Made by a program: the position numbers and the translations under genes. The notes beneath the pieces were generated by a model that searched no databases, had not been told where the DNA came from, and saw nothing but the letters and a program-made list of their open reading frames with translations. Below are positions 24,801 through 37,600 of a DNA stretch of 64,000 nt, one piece after another. The number at the start of each line of letters is the position of its first letter. Positions within the stretch are counted from its first letter, which is position 1. Origin of the DNA: Rhynochetos jubatus (Eukaryota > Chordata > Aves > Eurypygiformes > Rhynochetidae); assembly GCA_027574665.1 (NCBI GenBank), contig CM050656.1, positions 8,383,501 through 8,447,500 of the forward strand, in the 5' to 3' direction.

Positions 24801-27693
24801 TTTAGTTGGAATTGTTTTCAGGCATCCACTGTGACACTTGATGATGTGACAAAGAAAGTAAAACTTCAGCGTGAGCTGAATAATTTCAAGTGGCTGTCCA
24901 GATATCAGATCTTTCTCTTCTGTGGATTTTTCTATCACCTCGCATTGTGCTAAACAATAATACTAATCCATTCAATCACCATGAACATTTTGCTAATCTG
25001 TACTTATCCTGTGAAGCTATCTTCAGTATTTAGATAGGAAATGCAAGCTGAGACCAGGGAAATACAAAGTGATTGTGATGTTCTTTTTCTTTTGAAAGAA
25101 GTGTTTGATGTCATCTCTCTTAAATGCACATGCTTTCCGATTTGGTCTCATGTTATTGATAATCATGGACTATTTCTGTGCACTGCTTTTTTTTTTTAGG
25201 AGCAATTACAAAGGAATCTCATGAATCTTGCTTTCTTACTTGTGTGGCAGTGGCATTAACAGGTTTCCTTTTTTTGCTGTGTCAATGACATTAGCATATT
25301 ATTTTTGTATTTAATCTACTTTATTGGGATGTTTTGCTCAGAATATTGTGTGGTGTTTTATGGAATTTACTATGGTGTTATTTATCTTGGTTTATGTATC
25401 TTTCATTCCATTATTATCATACATTCAGAAAATAGATGGAATAAATGGAATAAGGTCCGTGTCCTCCATTTGAACAAGATATAGGTTTGTATAAGAAGTT
25501 AGTCAGAAGCCATGTAGGAACATGGCCTAATTTTTGAAAGGATGTTTTGAAAAAAAAGTGTTATCTTCATCCATCCAGATTTACATCTTCCTTCTCATAA
25601 TTTCTAATCCTGTTGCCAAAACTGCTTTCTTGACTTTAAAATCTTTCTGGAATTAAGTGGCTTCTGGATCTTGACAATTCAACATTTTGATGCATGTGTT
25701 TGTCACATCCTGATTAGATTGGTATAACTCCTGCTCTCTCAGGCCCCTCTCAAAACTCAATTAATAAAACAGAGTTTCATACAAGATGCTACCACTAGGG
25801 TGATGAAACAGAGAAATTCAATCATATCACACATAGGTTATCCATTTTCCAGAGGCTGATGGGAGAGATTGGATTTTCAGAGCTCTTCTGGGCTGTTTTG
25901 TTTAAGTTTTTTCTTTGCTTCTGTTTTTGTCTTCCGGGCTGCAATAAATTTTCTTTCAAAGTGGAAAAAATAATTTTCATCTCCTCTTTTCCTGTCCATC
26001 AAACTAGTCTTCCTATGTGCTTCCATTACAAGTAAGCCATTTAATTTCATAAGCCTCAAATTTGCTTATCTCCATCTTCTCTTTCAAGCACATGTATGGT
26101 CAGTGTCTGATCAATTTTGCTACTGTCAGAATTTGTTTTATTTTATTAATCCTGCCCTATGAGTTTCAGATAGGGATACCACAATGTTCTTGGCAGGCGT
26201 TCAGGTCAAGGCAATGAAGAGGAATGGTTTGATTTTGAAGATAGTGAATTGCTGTTTTCTCTACGTGCCTTCTGTAGTTCCATTTCATGAGCCTTACAAA
26301 CACGTTGCCTTGCATTTTTTGTCAGGAGACAAGAACAAGAGTCAGCTTCGGAGACAGTCGAAGGTCGTAGTACTAATTACCATAATCAAAGAACTACATC
26401 TGTCCCATAGTGGAAGCCACACCACTGACCCTAGTATTAGCTTGAACAGACCAGGTATCAGGGCTGTTGAATAGTTTCCTGTCTTGCCTGCAAATACTGA
26501 AGTACTTCTCAGGGCAGAGTATAGTTGAAGGGACTGATTGTGGGACGAATTGGGAAAACAAGGACTGGCACTTTGCTGCATCATATCAGAGGCAGTGGTT
26601 TTAGAGGCTGAGGAGTGCAGTCTGAACTAGTGTTACTCGTTTTTCTCAGCGTGCTTCACAAAACAGACTTAAGACGGGAGGCACCGCAAGTGCTAAAGCA
26701 GTGAGCAACAATCTATGCAGATAATCATTGCCTTTACTGCTGTGGGCAACTGCAAGCTAATGAGCAAATCGGCTGAGAAGATGAACTTTGTACATCTACA
26801 GCTCAAATGAATATCTACAAGAATATGTAACGGAAGCAAGCCATCTCCCTAATCACTTCATTATCACTGCAAGATCACAGCACTGTCTGTCAACTAAAAG
26901 GTGTAGAAATGGGACCCCATCTCAGACGAGTATTTTGAGTTTTAGTCCCATGTCATCTTGGATATGGGCAGAGGATCAATTTATGAAAAATTGAGAGGAA
27001 AACATAAAATTCAAATAGACTTTGCAGGCTCATAAAGGACTTAGCTCAGTATGAGTTCTTTAGAAGCTATTTCTGTGGCTTTCTCTAGAAAGTTATTAGA
27101 CTCTTCTTATTTTTCCAAAAATTCACCCATTCCGAATTTTAACTGGTATTTTAAAAGGTTGCCTTTGTTAGGGAGAAAGCAGCATTTGACAGAGCTGGCT
27201 TATTGTTGACAATCTGGGGGGAAGCAGTATGTGAAGAGAATGGTTGTTATAGCCCCAGTGAATGAATCAGGTAAGCTTCATCTTTGCTTCTAACTTTCCT
27301 AAGGCTTTAAACAATTTTTGAAATGTTCTCTTCGCTCCAGGCTCCCTAGTTCTCAGTCTCCCTGTGTGTCTAGAGGACACTGTCAATATCCCCCTCCCAC
27401 CTCTGTATTCTGAGGATGAATTGTTTCATGTTTGTTTATGCTAAGCCATGAAAGCTTGAAATTGAAATCTGTTTGCTCCTCCACTTCCCACTCATATATG
27501 TTCTGATTCATTGTACATTTTTGCTATAGGATTTTATCTCAAGGGTGCTGAACTGTGTGAGGCTGCAAGTAGGCATAAAGAAAAGTAAGTAATGCCATGA
27601 GCCTGTGAAGTCTGCTGTCCCACAGCAGGGTTCTCTGGTGTCTACCAGGGCATGAGCAGTGACTGGAACTTTCCCTATATTTGAGACTATCTT

Positions 27694-27872
27694 AGAATTA
27701 TAGGAAAAAGAGATTAATGTGGACCTCTGGAGGTCTTCAGTTCAAGTCCCTTCTCAAAACAAGGCTAACATCAGCGTTACCTTGGTTACTTAGGGCTTTT
27801 TACAGTCAAGTTTGAAAATCTTCATGGATAAAAAGTCATAATGTGTGAGGCTGTTTTCCCATGTGTATTTGT
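27694..27872 (-). mobile_element. Old CR1 LINE 3' tail fragment
   Basis: The + strand reads agaattatag, then gacctctggaggtcttcagttcaagtcc, followed by ttagggctttttacagtcaagttt and gaaaatcttcatggat. This parallels, in order, the antisense CR1 3' UTR pattern (tagaatcatag, cctctggaggtcatctagtcc, cagggcc...gtcgagttt, atctccaaggatgg). It is much more diverged than the copies at 10218 and 30932, so it represents an older CR1 subfamily. Same orientation as those copies. Boundaries are approximate. Confidence 0.7.
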
Positions 27873-30800
27873 TGTTGCCCAATAAAGCTTGACTTCATTA
27901 TATAACCTTTTCAGTGGATGTGTTCGTAGGATCTCCCTCTTTCTCATCTGCTTCAACTTAACGTCACTGTCAAATTTGATTGGAGTTCATCAGTTGACCC
28001 AAAAGTTACTGAAATGTAACACAGGCATAACCAGCATGACCTGATCAGCCTTGTTTCCTTTAACTACAAGGAGACAAGTCAAATGGTCAGTCTTTCCCCT
28101 CCAGTGCTATGGGACAGAATTTAGGATCTTAGGGGCTATGATCTCTAAATTCCTCTCAGATTTCAGCTGGACATGGTAGAGCTTAACCCTCTTAAAGTAA
28201 CAGCTTTGGCTGAAATGAGTGCAGCATTCTCCTGCGTGGAGTCTGAATCCTGGGGCAGCAGGAAGTGATTTCTAGTGCCAGGCATATTTGCTGGAATCTC
28301 TTTCAAGCAAAAAGCCAAAAACTCACCAAAACCACCTCTCAAACTTCTAATTTCTCTGACATCTGTATGTTGCTGATTGTCTGTGGGGACCGCTTCTCAT
28401 GGCACTGCCATGTCACTGTACTTCATCTCCTATCCATTTCGAGGTGCACAGGGAGCCAGACGAAGAGCAGAGCTCAGGCCTGGCTGAATTTACAGAAGGG
28501 CTTTAAGTTCATCTCCCCCGCAAAGCCAGACCTTTTGCCCTTACGCACACAAGCGTTTTATATGTACATGTAAGCCTCTTTACCATTATGTCCTTTTCTG
28601 TGCAACTGAGTAAAAATTGGCTAGTGGATTTAAAAGTTAGATGAGGTACAGGTAGAGAAGGACAGATAGGAAAACCACACTTTTTTGCATGTCTAGTATG
28701 GTTATTCAAGTCTTTTTTTTCTTCAGAAGGCAGACTGAATAGTAGCACTTCTCTAGCTCTAGCACAGATGTGAGGAAATGGACCTCTGACAACAACCAGC
28801 ATGGAAAAGGAAAAGGTATTGGGTGCTGCAGCATGCATAAGCACATCAGCATTTGTACTTCCTAACCATGAAATGATCTTGCACTTTATTTCCTTCCACT
28901 GCTGTGGCATCTTTCATTTCACATGTAATGTACTTAAGAGAACAGGCATAACATTCACCATCTCAACAGAGGATGACACAGGTTGACTCTTGCACTTGTG
29001 CCAGCAGTGTCACGTGTAAGAATTTCTCAGAGATGCTACTGTATTAAATAGAATTTTCCCTATAAAACCTGGCAGAAGTAATGTTGGGCTTGTGCTCTAC
29101 CTATTCACTTCACTGTTTGAGTGATAATAGACAAGGTTGCCAGTGAACCAATATATAGTTGAGCTCTACTGTCTCAATTTGCTGACACGATTTGAATGTG
29201 CCCATGTATCTTACTGCTTTAATATTCATCAGTAAAATCTGGCAGTGGAAAGTTCACTAGAAAAATAACATTGACCGTAATGCCACAGAGATACAGTTAG
29301 GCTGAAGGGTGTACTTTTGTCTTTGATAATTATGGAGCTCTCGGCCTTCTATGGTTTACTTTGAAAGTTACCTAAGGAGGAGAAAAGATGTGCAAAGCCA
29401 GTTCCAGTGGCATGTCACAATGTCACATCGGAGGATGTCTCAAAGGATTACATAAGAAAACGAGTTCTGCATCGCAGGTCTAATTCAAGTAACTGGACTG
29501 ACAAGAAATCTTTCATTCATTAATATGTAGGCAGTACAGCTGCTTTTTTGATTAAGTAAGCTAAACGTATGGAGTGGGATAACGATGCTAAGATCAGCTT
29601 CCACTGAACTCTTTCCTGGTCTTTCTCTATAATGGTTAGCTGAAGATTCGGTTTAGCACAGTGTTTCATCCTCACCTTTTCTTCAACTGTTACATGTCTT
29701 CAGTAATTGCTGTATTCTTCTACTCATCACAGATAAGTGTATAACAATAAAATTTTCTATTAACTAGTAGACAAACATTGCTTTTCTGACCAATTTTACT
29801 CAAGTGCATGTTTTTGAGGGATAACAACAACAAAAAGAAACTCTGGATTCCCAAAGGTTTAAATTTTTCAGATTTAACATTCTCATCAGGATTCTCAAAC
29901 TAATCTTTCATTGTACCATTATTCATTGCAATGAGATGTTTCAGTGCTGTGGAATCAAAATGTGTCATTTCAACTTGGCTTGGTATCAAATCCCATTCTG
30001 CTGGTGCATTGCAGTGATTGATAGAAGTTACAGTTTGAGTGCTTTACATTCCCATTCCTCTGCATCGGACAAGCATCTATATTGGACAACTGACCCATAT
30101 CTCATGTGAAGGCACCAAATCCCCTCACACATTGTTTTGAGTTAGTAAGAGGAGATGTGATGGAGTATTATGAGAAATATATCTTCGCCAGGTGTCTTTC
30201 CTTCTAGGACACACAGCATGCTTAACTGATGGGATTTGTAGAAAATCTAAAACATAAGTGTTCTGAGGTAGAAATTGGTAAGGGAACAGGGACCACCATG
30301 CTGTCAAATAGTTCCTCCTTCTCTGTGTTGTTTGGGCTGAGGCAATACCATGCAGTGAAGCTCAGATGGTAAAACTCTGCCCCTTAAATTAACAAGTGAT
30401 TGGAAAAGATCTGAGAGTGATTTAACTCGCTTTGAAAGCATCTGGGCTTTTTGTTGATTGCAATCAGAGACAGATCAGGGCTTTATAGCTTGCCTGCCAT
30501 CTTTTGAAATGTTATGTGACAAACAAGACACTGGTATTATTTCTGCTGTGAAATGTTTGTTATGTTATCATAGCAGTGATTATGGGAAGAACATTTGCAT
30601 CATGCTCAGAGTTTATGATGGACTTTCCAAAGATAAAATGGTCTGGGTTTTCTGTGTGTTCTTTGTTTGTTTGTTTTTTAACTGACTTGGCCACATTGTC
30701 CCTTTGCTAATGCAGAGTAGTCAGCTGGCAGGTACTAAAATAATCTAATAGAAGAAGGTTAATCTTCTCTCTTTAATTAGACAGCAATATGTAACACACT

Positions 30801-30931
30801 CAGTGGGCCAGATGACCTTGAATATAAAATTGAGAATAGATACACACTTGAGAGGAAAAAATCTTTAGTTACAGGAGGTTGGGGGTAGAAGACACAAGAG
30901 GAAATGTTTACTGGTATAACAAAACAACCCC

Positions 30932-31600
30932 ACACAATCACAGAATGGTTTGGGTCGGAAGAGACCTTAGAGATCATCTAGTTCCAACCCCCTTGCCACG
31001 GGCAGGGACACTCTCCACTAGACCAGGTTGCTCCAAGCCTCATCCAGCCTGGCCTTGGACACTTCCAGGGATGGGGCACCCACAGCTTCTTTGGGCAACC
31101 TGTCCCAGTGCCTCACCACTCTCACAGTGAAGAATTTCTTCCTTATATCTAATCTAAATGTACCTACTTTCAATTTAAGACCATTACCCTTTGTCCTGTC
31201 ACTACAGGCCTTTGTAAAAAGTCCCCCTCCAGCTTTCTTGTAGGCCCCTTCGGGTACTGGAAGATGCTATAAGGTCTCCACGAAGTCTTCTCTTCTCCAG
31301 GCTGAACAAGCCCAACTCTCTCTGCCTGCCCCCATGGCAGAGGTGCTCCAGCCCTCGGAGAATCTTCATGGCCTCCCCTGGACTTGCTTCAACCAGTCAA
31401 TATCCTTCTTGTGGTGGGGGTCCCAGAGCTGGATGCAGAACGGCAGGTAGGGCCTCACAAGAGCAGAGTACAGGGGGAGAATCCCTACCCTCAGTTTGCA
31501 GGCCACACTTCTCTGGATACAGCCCAGGATACGGTTGGCTTTCTGGGCTGCCAGCGCACATTGCTGGGTCATCTTGATCTTCTCACGATCCCCCTTCTCC
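30932..31600 (-). mobile_element. CR1 LINE, 5'-truncated, ORF2 C-terminus and 3' UTR
   Basis: It begins on the + strand with cacacaatcacagaatggtt and gtcggaagagacc, the antisense CR1 tail. The minus strand encodes [20 protein letters not shown] and [20 protein letters not shown], followed by HHKKDIDWL, in one open frame (about 31366-31602). The 10218 copy has QHKKDIDWL at the same place, so both seem to belong to one subfamily. This copy starts further downstream in the ORF. Minus orientation, antisense to AGBL4. The 5' limit is placed where similarity to CR1 fades beyond the MTQQCAL region. Confidence 0.95.
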
Positions 31601-34600
31601 ACCCAAACCCTCAGAGAATTTCTCTCATAAAATGGACTGGGATATTGCTGTTACAGACATTTCAGAAGTGTTTAAGTGTGAAGTTGTGCAACCCTGTTGG
31701 AAGTGAAGCTCACCAAAATTCAGGGTCTGTTAGAAAACCCTCCTGCAGTTCCATAAATCACTTAATATCCATCTGTAGAGCCTAATATGCATCCATCACT
31801 GTAGCACCAAACTACTTTATAATCCTTCATGTATTCCCTCTCAAAATGCCATGGAGGGTTGATAATATAATCATTTTTACAAGAGAAGTACTGAGGCATT
31901 GCAATTTTTTCCTAGCTTGATAAGAGGTCTTAACAGTCTCATGTTGTAACGCTAAGTGAACCACTGGGTCATTTTCCCCTCTCCTGTAATACTATGAGAC
32001 CTGGGGTTTTGTTTAGGACTATCCATACAACTGTAAATTTTTCACCTAGTAGTGGTGTAGGGACTTTGTATTTGAGTGCCTGGCTGACGGACACGTCCCT
32101 GACCCTAACTTTTGATGAAAATTATACAAGTTAACTAATGAAGCAGGGGTAGGCTGCTTGCAGGCAATGTGCATGGGTTGAGTAACGCTGTGCAGAGACA
32201 ATAAAAGGGGCCTTCTTTCCCACCAATCCACTGCTTTTCTATCAAAAAATTGTCTGAAAGCTGAATGAGTTACAAGCACAGCAAGATAATGCAGGAATAC
32301 AAACAAGATTCTGACTCTGTGTGGGAGTGAGAAATACCTAAATGTGTTAGAGCCTGTTACCAGACACAGTCATAAAAGGAAGCCAGCAGTTGTGCTCTCT
32401 GGTGCTGGGCAGTTCAACCTTGCTAGTTAGTTTTCAGCCAGCAGTTAGCCAGTCCTGTGTTGCTTTTCTGTTTGCTATGTCATCAGAATAGTGCACACCT
32501 TCTTGTCAGTTTTGTTATCTAGTCAAACCCTTGCTTCAGGATATCAAAGAGGAAAAGGCCTTCGTGATGATGGAGGTGGATTTCTGGCTGAGGTTTGGCA
32601 TGACCTATTGGGAATGTGTGTGCAGCATCACTGCTTTTGCATAAGGCAGTTCTGGATGTGAATAGTCTAGTACCCTGTAATGTAGCAGAGTACAGTGCTG
32701 ACCCTCACCACCATGTATTATGCTCTCAGACACAGCTGAATGCAGCAGTATTGGGGTGCAAAGCCAAGCAAAATGGCTGAATTTGGGTATAACTGAAAAA
32801 CCCCCCAAACCCAGTCATGATCCAGTAATGCCTTACCATTTTATAGTAACTTGTGACTGTTGTAATTCCACGAACTTGGATGTTTCTAATATTCTGTCCA
32901 CTCGCATTGCCATTTTGGGGTCAGTCAGCTTCAGGCTCAAATCAGAGTAAGGTAGATGCCCAACGTGTAACATGCTATCTAAATCTAAGTTCTCTTAACA
33001 ATCCTGCCTTTGTCCCCCGAGATACAGCAGCCCATTTTAGCGGGCTCTCTTATGTAAGTCACTTTTTGTCCCAGTTGCTCTTTTATGAATTGGGGACAAT
33101 GTGGTCACTTCTTGTACCAATGCTGTTGGGAAAATTAGCCCATCAGTGTTTACAAAGCAGTTGTCTCCTGCAGTGCTAAGCACTTTAGAAAAGCCATGAA
33201 GAACTGAATAGCGCTGTCCTTAGAGCAGGCTTTGAGTAGCATGCAGTAAGCAGGAGCCTAGGGCTGCATATTGAACAATAAGGAAAAGCCAAAATATTGA
33301 ATAATCTGCTCATTAATGAACAGTGTTGAGCCTGTGCACAGAATACAGCAAGAGCCGTGTGAAAAGACACCCTGTGCTCCTGTGGTTAAAGGCTGTGTCA
33401 TAACAATGACAGACACAGGGCTGAATGAAGGTTCTATGTATCTGTGCAGCTGTGGCATATCCAAGCTGTTAAGAGCTCAACTTCGCGACTTGAAGGTTGA
33501 CTCCTCTGATGACAGCTTTCTGTGCGTAATAGGTCTAATAGTAAGAACCATTTTTTGGGGATGTTCGTACAATTCAGGGAACATGACACCCCTTTACTCT
33601 TGCCTGAAGGTGTTAAGCAAGACTGCCAGCTTCATCTGCCAAAGAAGTGCATGAAGTATGTTTTGTACTGGGTGGGAATGTCATTCTACAGCAGCTGGAG
33701 TATTCGCTGATAATTGTGAGGGGTGTTGTGTGGCAGATTAGTTGAGGTCTGAGGAGGGGCAGAAGTGGGAACAAAGGTATAATTCAAGATGAGCTGTGTC
33801 TCCAGAAATGGTTAGGTGTGTATCAGCTGTTTTCTGTGACCCACTGTGACAAGTTTACCTTATCTCCACCCAACTTCCACCTCCAGGAATGTGGCATTAC
33901 AAAGAAATACAAATAGTTTAAAGAAGGTCTGCCTGTCTGAAGGGAAAGGTTTGTAAGGAGACAGATTAGGGTATTGTGTGGAAGGGTCAGGCAGAGTGGG
34001 CAGGAGGGCCTAGGGGAGTTTGACCTGGTGACAGCACTCACAGAGGTGGGAGTCCAGTAAATTAAGCACATGTGAAGTTAAAATTCTCTTTATCGGTGGT
34101 TTATAGCTTGTGGTCCATGAATTGCAGGTGTCTTTTGGACTGCATCAGCAAAGAAAGTGCATATAATACTGCATTACGATCTACGTATGTGAAATTTCTA
34201 AAGTGTCAATGCCTGCAGTGGAAATTTTTGGGATCCAGAAGTTGCTAAAAACCCCAGCCTGCTGTGTTCCTCTCATTAAGTCAATGATATGTTTGGGTTT
34301 GAAAAGGCCAAACAATGAATCAGGCTTTAAAATGGAAGAAATGTAGGTGTTCTTGGTAACTTGGTTAAAGCATTTGGGTACACAGGATTGATGTGCCAGC
34401 GTGACTCAGCTTGCAGCTGGGAGTGGGAGTCCCAAGAACACCGTCCAGGGGCAGGACAGAGACGACCTGCTCCTGTAGGGCATTCATTCAGAGAGATCCA
34501 CACTAGGGGCCAGACATGCACTCCCTATGGGAGAACTGTGCTAAACTGTGCCTTGCCTCCCAGAGGGGATGATCCCTCTGCTAGCTGAAGGGATGGGCTA

Positions 34601-37600
34601 CTCTAGCAATAGGATCTTACCATCTTATATCCCAGGCACAGTCACAGGGCATCATTGTCCAGTGTGGGATGTTTTTATTTCCAGCATTCCTCTTCATGCC
34701 CAGGAATCCTTCTGGCATTACTGAGGGCCTGAGGTGTTGTAGGGAGAGTTAAATACTGGAATTGAGATATATCCTGAAGATTAGAGAAGGGAGTCTGCCC
34801 ATGTCAGGTGGGGATGCGTGTTCTCCTTGGTGTGTATGTCTGTAATGCCCATTATCAGCTCTGAGAAATGCATGTATTCATCAGAAGGAGAAAATATCCC
34901 TTTGTGTTTATTCTTATTTAACATTGTTTACACAGAAAATGGAGAAACACATCTTTAACCGTCATGTACTGTTTAAAATTATGTCAGTACACCATGCAGT
35001 GCTGATTCTGTAAACACCTACTCCACCATGTGGTCTGCGGGAGCTAATGCTCTGCGTGGCCACTTGTGTTCCGCCTGGAGCACACCGCAGTGGTTCTGTT
35101 AAATAGCCTTTGAGACGGTTTCCAGCGCTCTAAATTAAAAATGCAGAGCTGGGGAGGGGGAGAGAGAGTTGGGAGGGGGTTTCTCTGTAGCTGGAGTGCT
35201 AGGATGTCTTTCTACCTAATTGCCTTAGAACATGTGGGCTTGAATGAATCTTGTTTAATGAATATAATAGGCAAATGCATAAATCTCAAACCCCGAGCAC
35301 CCCAACGGTGAAATGCACACTAATGAAGACTCTGACTTCAACAATGGCAGGTGTAGAGTTGATTTGTAAAATATTGTGAATATAACAGGTTTAAAATGAT
35401 ACATTTATTAAAAGAAGCAAGTCTTCCATCTGTTGCCCTTGTATTCTCTCTCTCGTGCCGCACACCTACTCTTCCTGCACGATATTGCAGGCTGCAGTCT
35501 CACAGCCGCTCCTTGCTATAACTCTTCCTTCGAAGAAGTGCAACAATAGAGCCCAATTACCCTCTGTCTCCACTCTTATTGCAATAAGCCTGAGGAGGAA
35601 AAAAAAGAAGTGAGTGCCCCCCTTCCCCCCTACCCTTTCAATTTCAAATCCTAACCCTGTTGGTAGTGCCATTTGTGGATTTCAACTCCCTGGCTTTGTG
35701 TGCACTATTATCTGGAGATTCACCTGGTACTGATCCAATGAACCAACACAACCTTACAAAGCTGAAGGGAAGAGTGTAGAGTTCTCTTTGTAATAAATCA
35801 TATGCCATGAAAAAGGATTTCTTTAACTCCTTTCCTCCATTATTCTCCATATCTCACCTTGTGGAAATGGGTCTGTTAGTGAGAGACTTAGACTCACATA
35901 GCAGGAAAAACGAACAGGGGAGGGAGAACTGAATTGAAAGGAAGGCAGAGTTCCTGGAGGTTCTATAACTTGGAGATTCCAGAAAGAAGAGGGACAACTT
36001 CAAAGGAAACAGCCCTAAAAATAAACCCAGCACAGGCCTTGATACTAAGCCTTCCTCAGTTCCAGAAAGGGAGAAAGATGTTTTCTTTAAAGCAGCTGCA
36101 TGAGAAATCCTTTAAAGCAGTGATGAGTTAAGCCCTCAAGGCAAGGAGGTTCTGTCCAGATAATTTCCCAGCAAGCTGAATGCTGCTCTGACATCTTGGG
36201 TTTTACTGAGTTGAGCTGGTAACCTCTTGAGATCTGGCTGTCTCCCAAGTAGGGAGGGATGAATACTGCAAAATGTTTCAGTTTCCATTTCAGTTTTGAA
36301 ACTCATTTGCTTTGACTGAATTTGCACTGTGTTTATGTAAATTTATAAACACTGTAATAAATTCGTCTACTTATAGAAAACAGAAATTTTAGAAAAAGGC
36401 TGGAGAACATTTGTGAAATGTAAATTCTAATTCAGCAAGTATAATCACAGAACCTGATTTAAATGTACATTCAGTCAAAACAGAAGCATGGTATGTGGTC
36501 TGTATATCTAGCAAACCCTAACAAGTGTAATCCAAAATTCAAACAATTGTTAATGCCTTAAATATTTTAAATTAGATACATGCAATTTTGTGTGTGTGTG
36601 GTGGCAATGACTGTGTGACACAGAACTGAGCTTTTCACAATAGGAATGAATACCACAATCAGGTAATAACAGTCTGCTACCTTGCTTGCTGTAGAAAGCT
36701 CACCTACTTCTGATAATACTTTTTCCTAACATGTGGGAGTCTGTGCCATCATTCTTATCTGGCTCTATATCAATATTACCGGCCATATTTATAAGAGCAT
36801 TCATGGTTATGGCCATTAAACCTCATGTAATGGGGTATTCTCCAGTGCCCTCGCCCTGGAAATGCACATCTGCTCCGACCCTCACTAATTTTGAAGATGC
36901 TTTTGTCTTCCCTTGTACCTCCTGCAGTCTGTAATGTGTCCAGTTTTGCTTTCCTCCATATACCCTTTGAAAGATCATTCCCTTGTTAATTTTGTACTGA
37001 ACAAAATAAACCTATTAACTGCACAAAATAAATCTAATCTGTATAGGACAGACTGGAAGGCCCTTTCTAAATCTGGGGAAGACTTATAGTTATGTGAGGA
37101 ACCATACTGAAGACATTGACAACACTTGCAGTGTGACTGAGAAAGCTGGTCTTAAATACTGAAAGATCCTGTATTATATTGGAACATGGTTGTTTCCCAT
37201 TGTAGAGCTGCTCTTTCCAGAGTATACCTGCATTTCGACTTTGCCTACCCAGTGCTTGAAGCAGCAGGTAAAGAGTTAAGCAATGGAAATAGCAAGCAAT
37301 ATGTGCTAGAAATGAGCTGGTTTAAGATTGGTAGGGGGAATTAAAAAGCAGCGAAAGATGCAATTTTTAAGTTATCCTGTTCAAGTTCTTGCATTGGAGG
37401 TATTAGCCACAGGGGAGATCACATCATCTGGGAGCAAGAGAATATAATGAATGCAGGATCTGTAATAGGCATGTGGGAGACTCTTGCCGTATGTTTTGGT
37501 CATGTCTTGATATACGTGAGCTTTGGGAGACAGTTCTACATGTAATAGAGTCAATAATCAAATCTGAAGTACCAAGGAACACAACTTGATGTTTCCTTAG

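Larger units (their letters stand above)
11019..30931 (+). other. AGBL4: AGBL4 long intron, middle part, no gene seen
   Basis: About 20 kb without recognisable coding sequence. It includes a kappaB-like GGGAATTCCC at 11221-11230 next to a G-rich run, the T27-(GTT)7 tract at 17738-17790, an AGAATTT-type cryptic tandem at 18811-18873, a pyrimidine-rich block at about 22360-22560, a CpG-retaining patch at 24293-24539, and an old CR1 tail at 27694-27872. Open frames up to about 130 codons show no family motifs. Confidence 0.75.

Noticed and set aside
28265-28910. Frames of 102 (+) and 133 (-) codons
   Set aside because: No domain, partial mutual overlap on opposite strands and no splice or promoter context.
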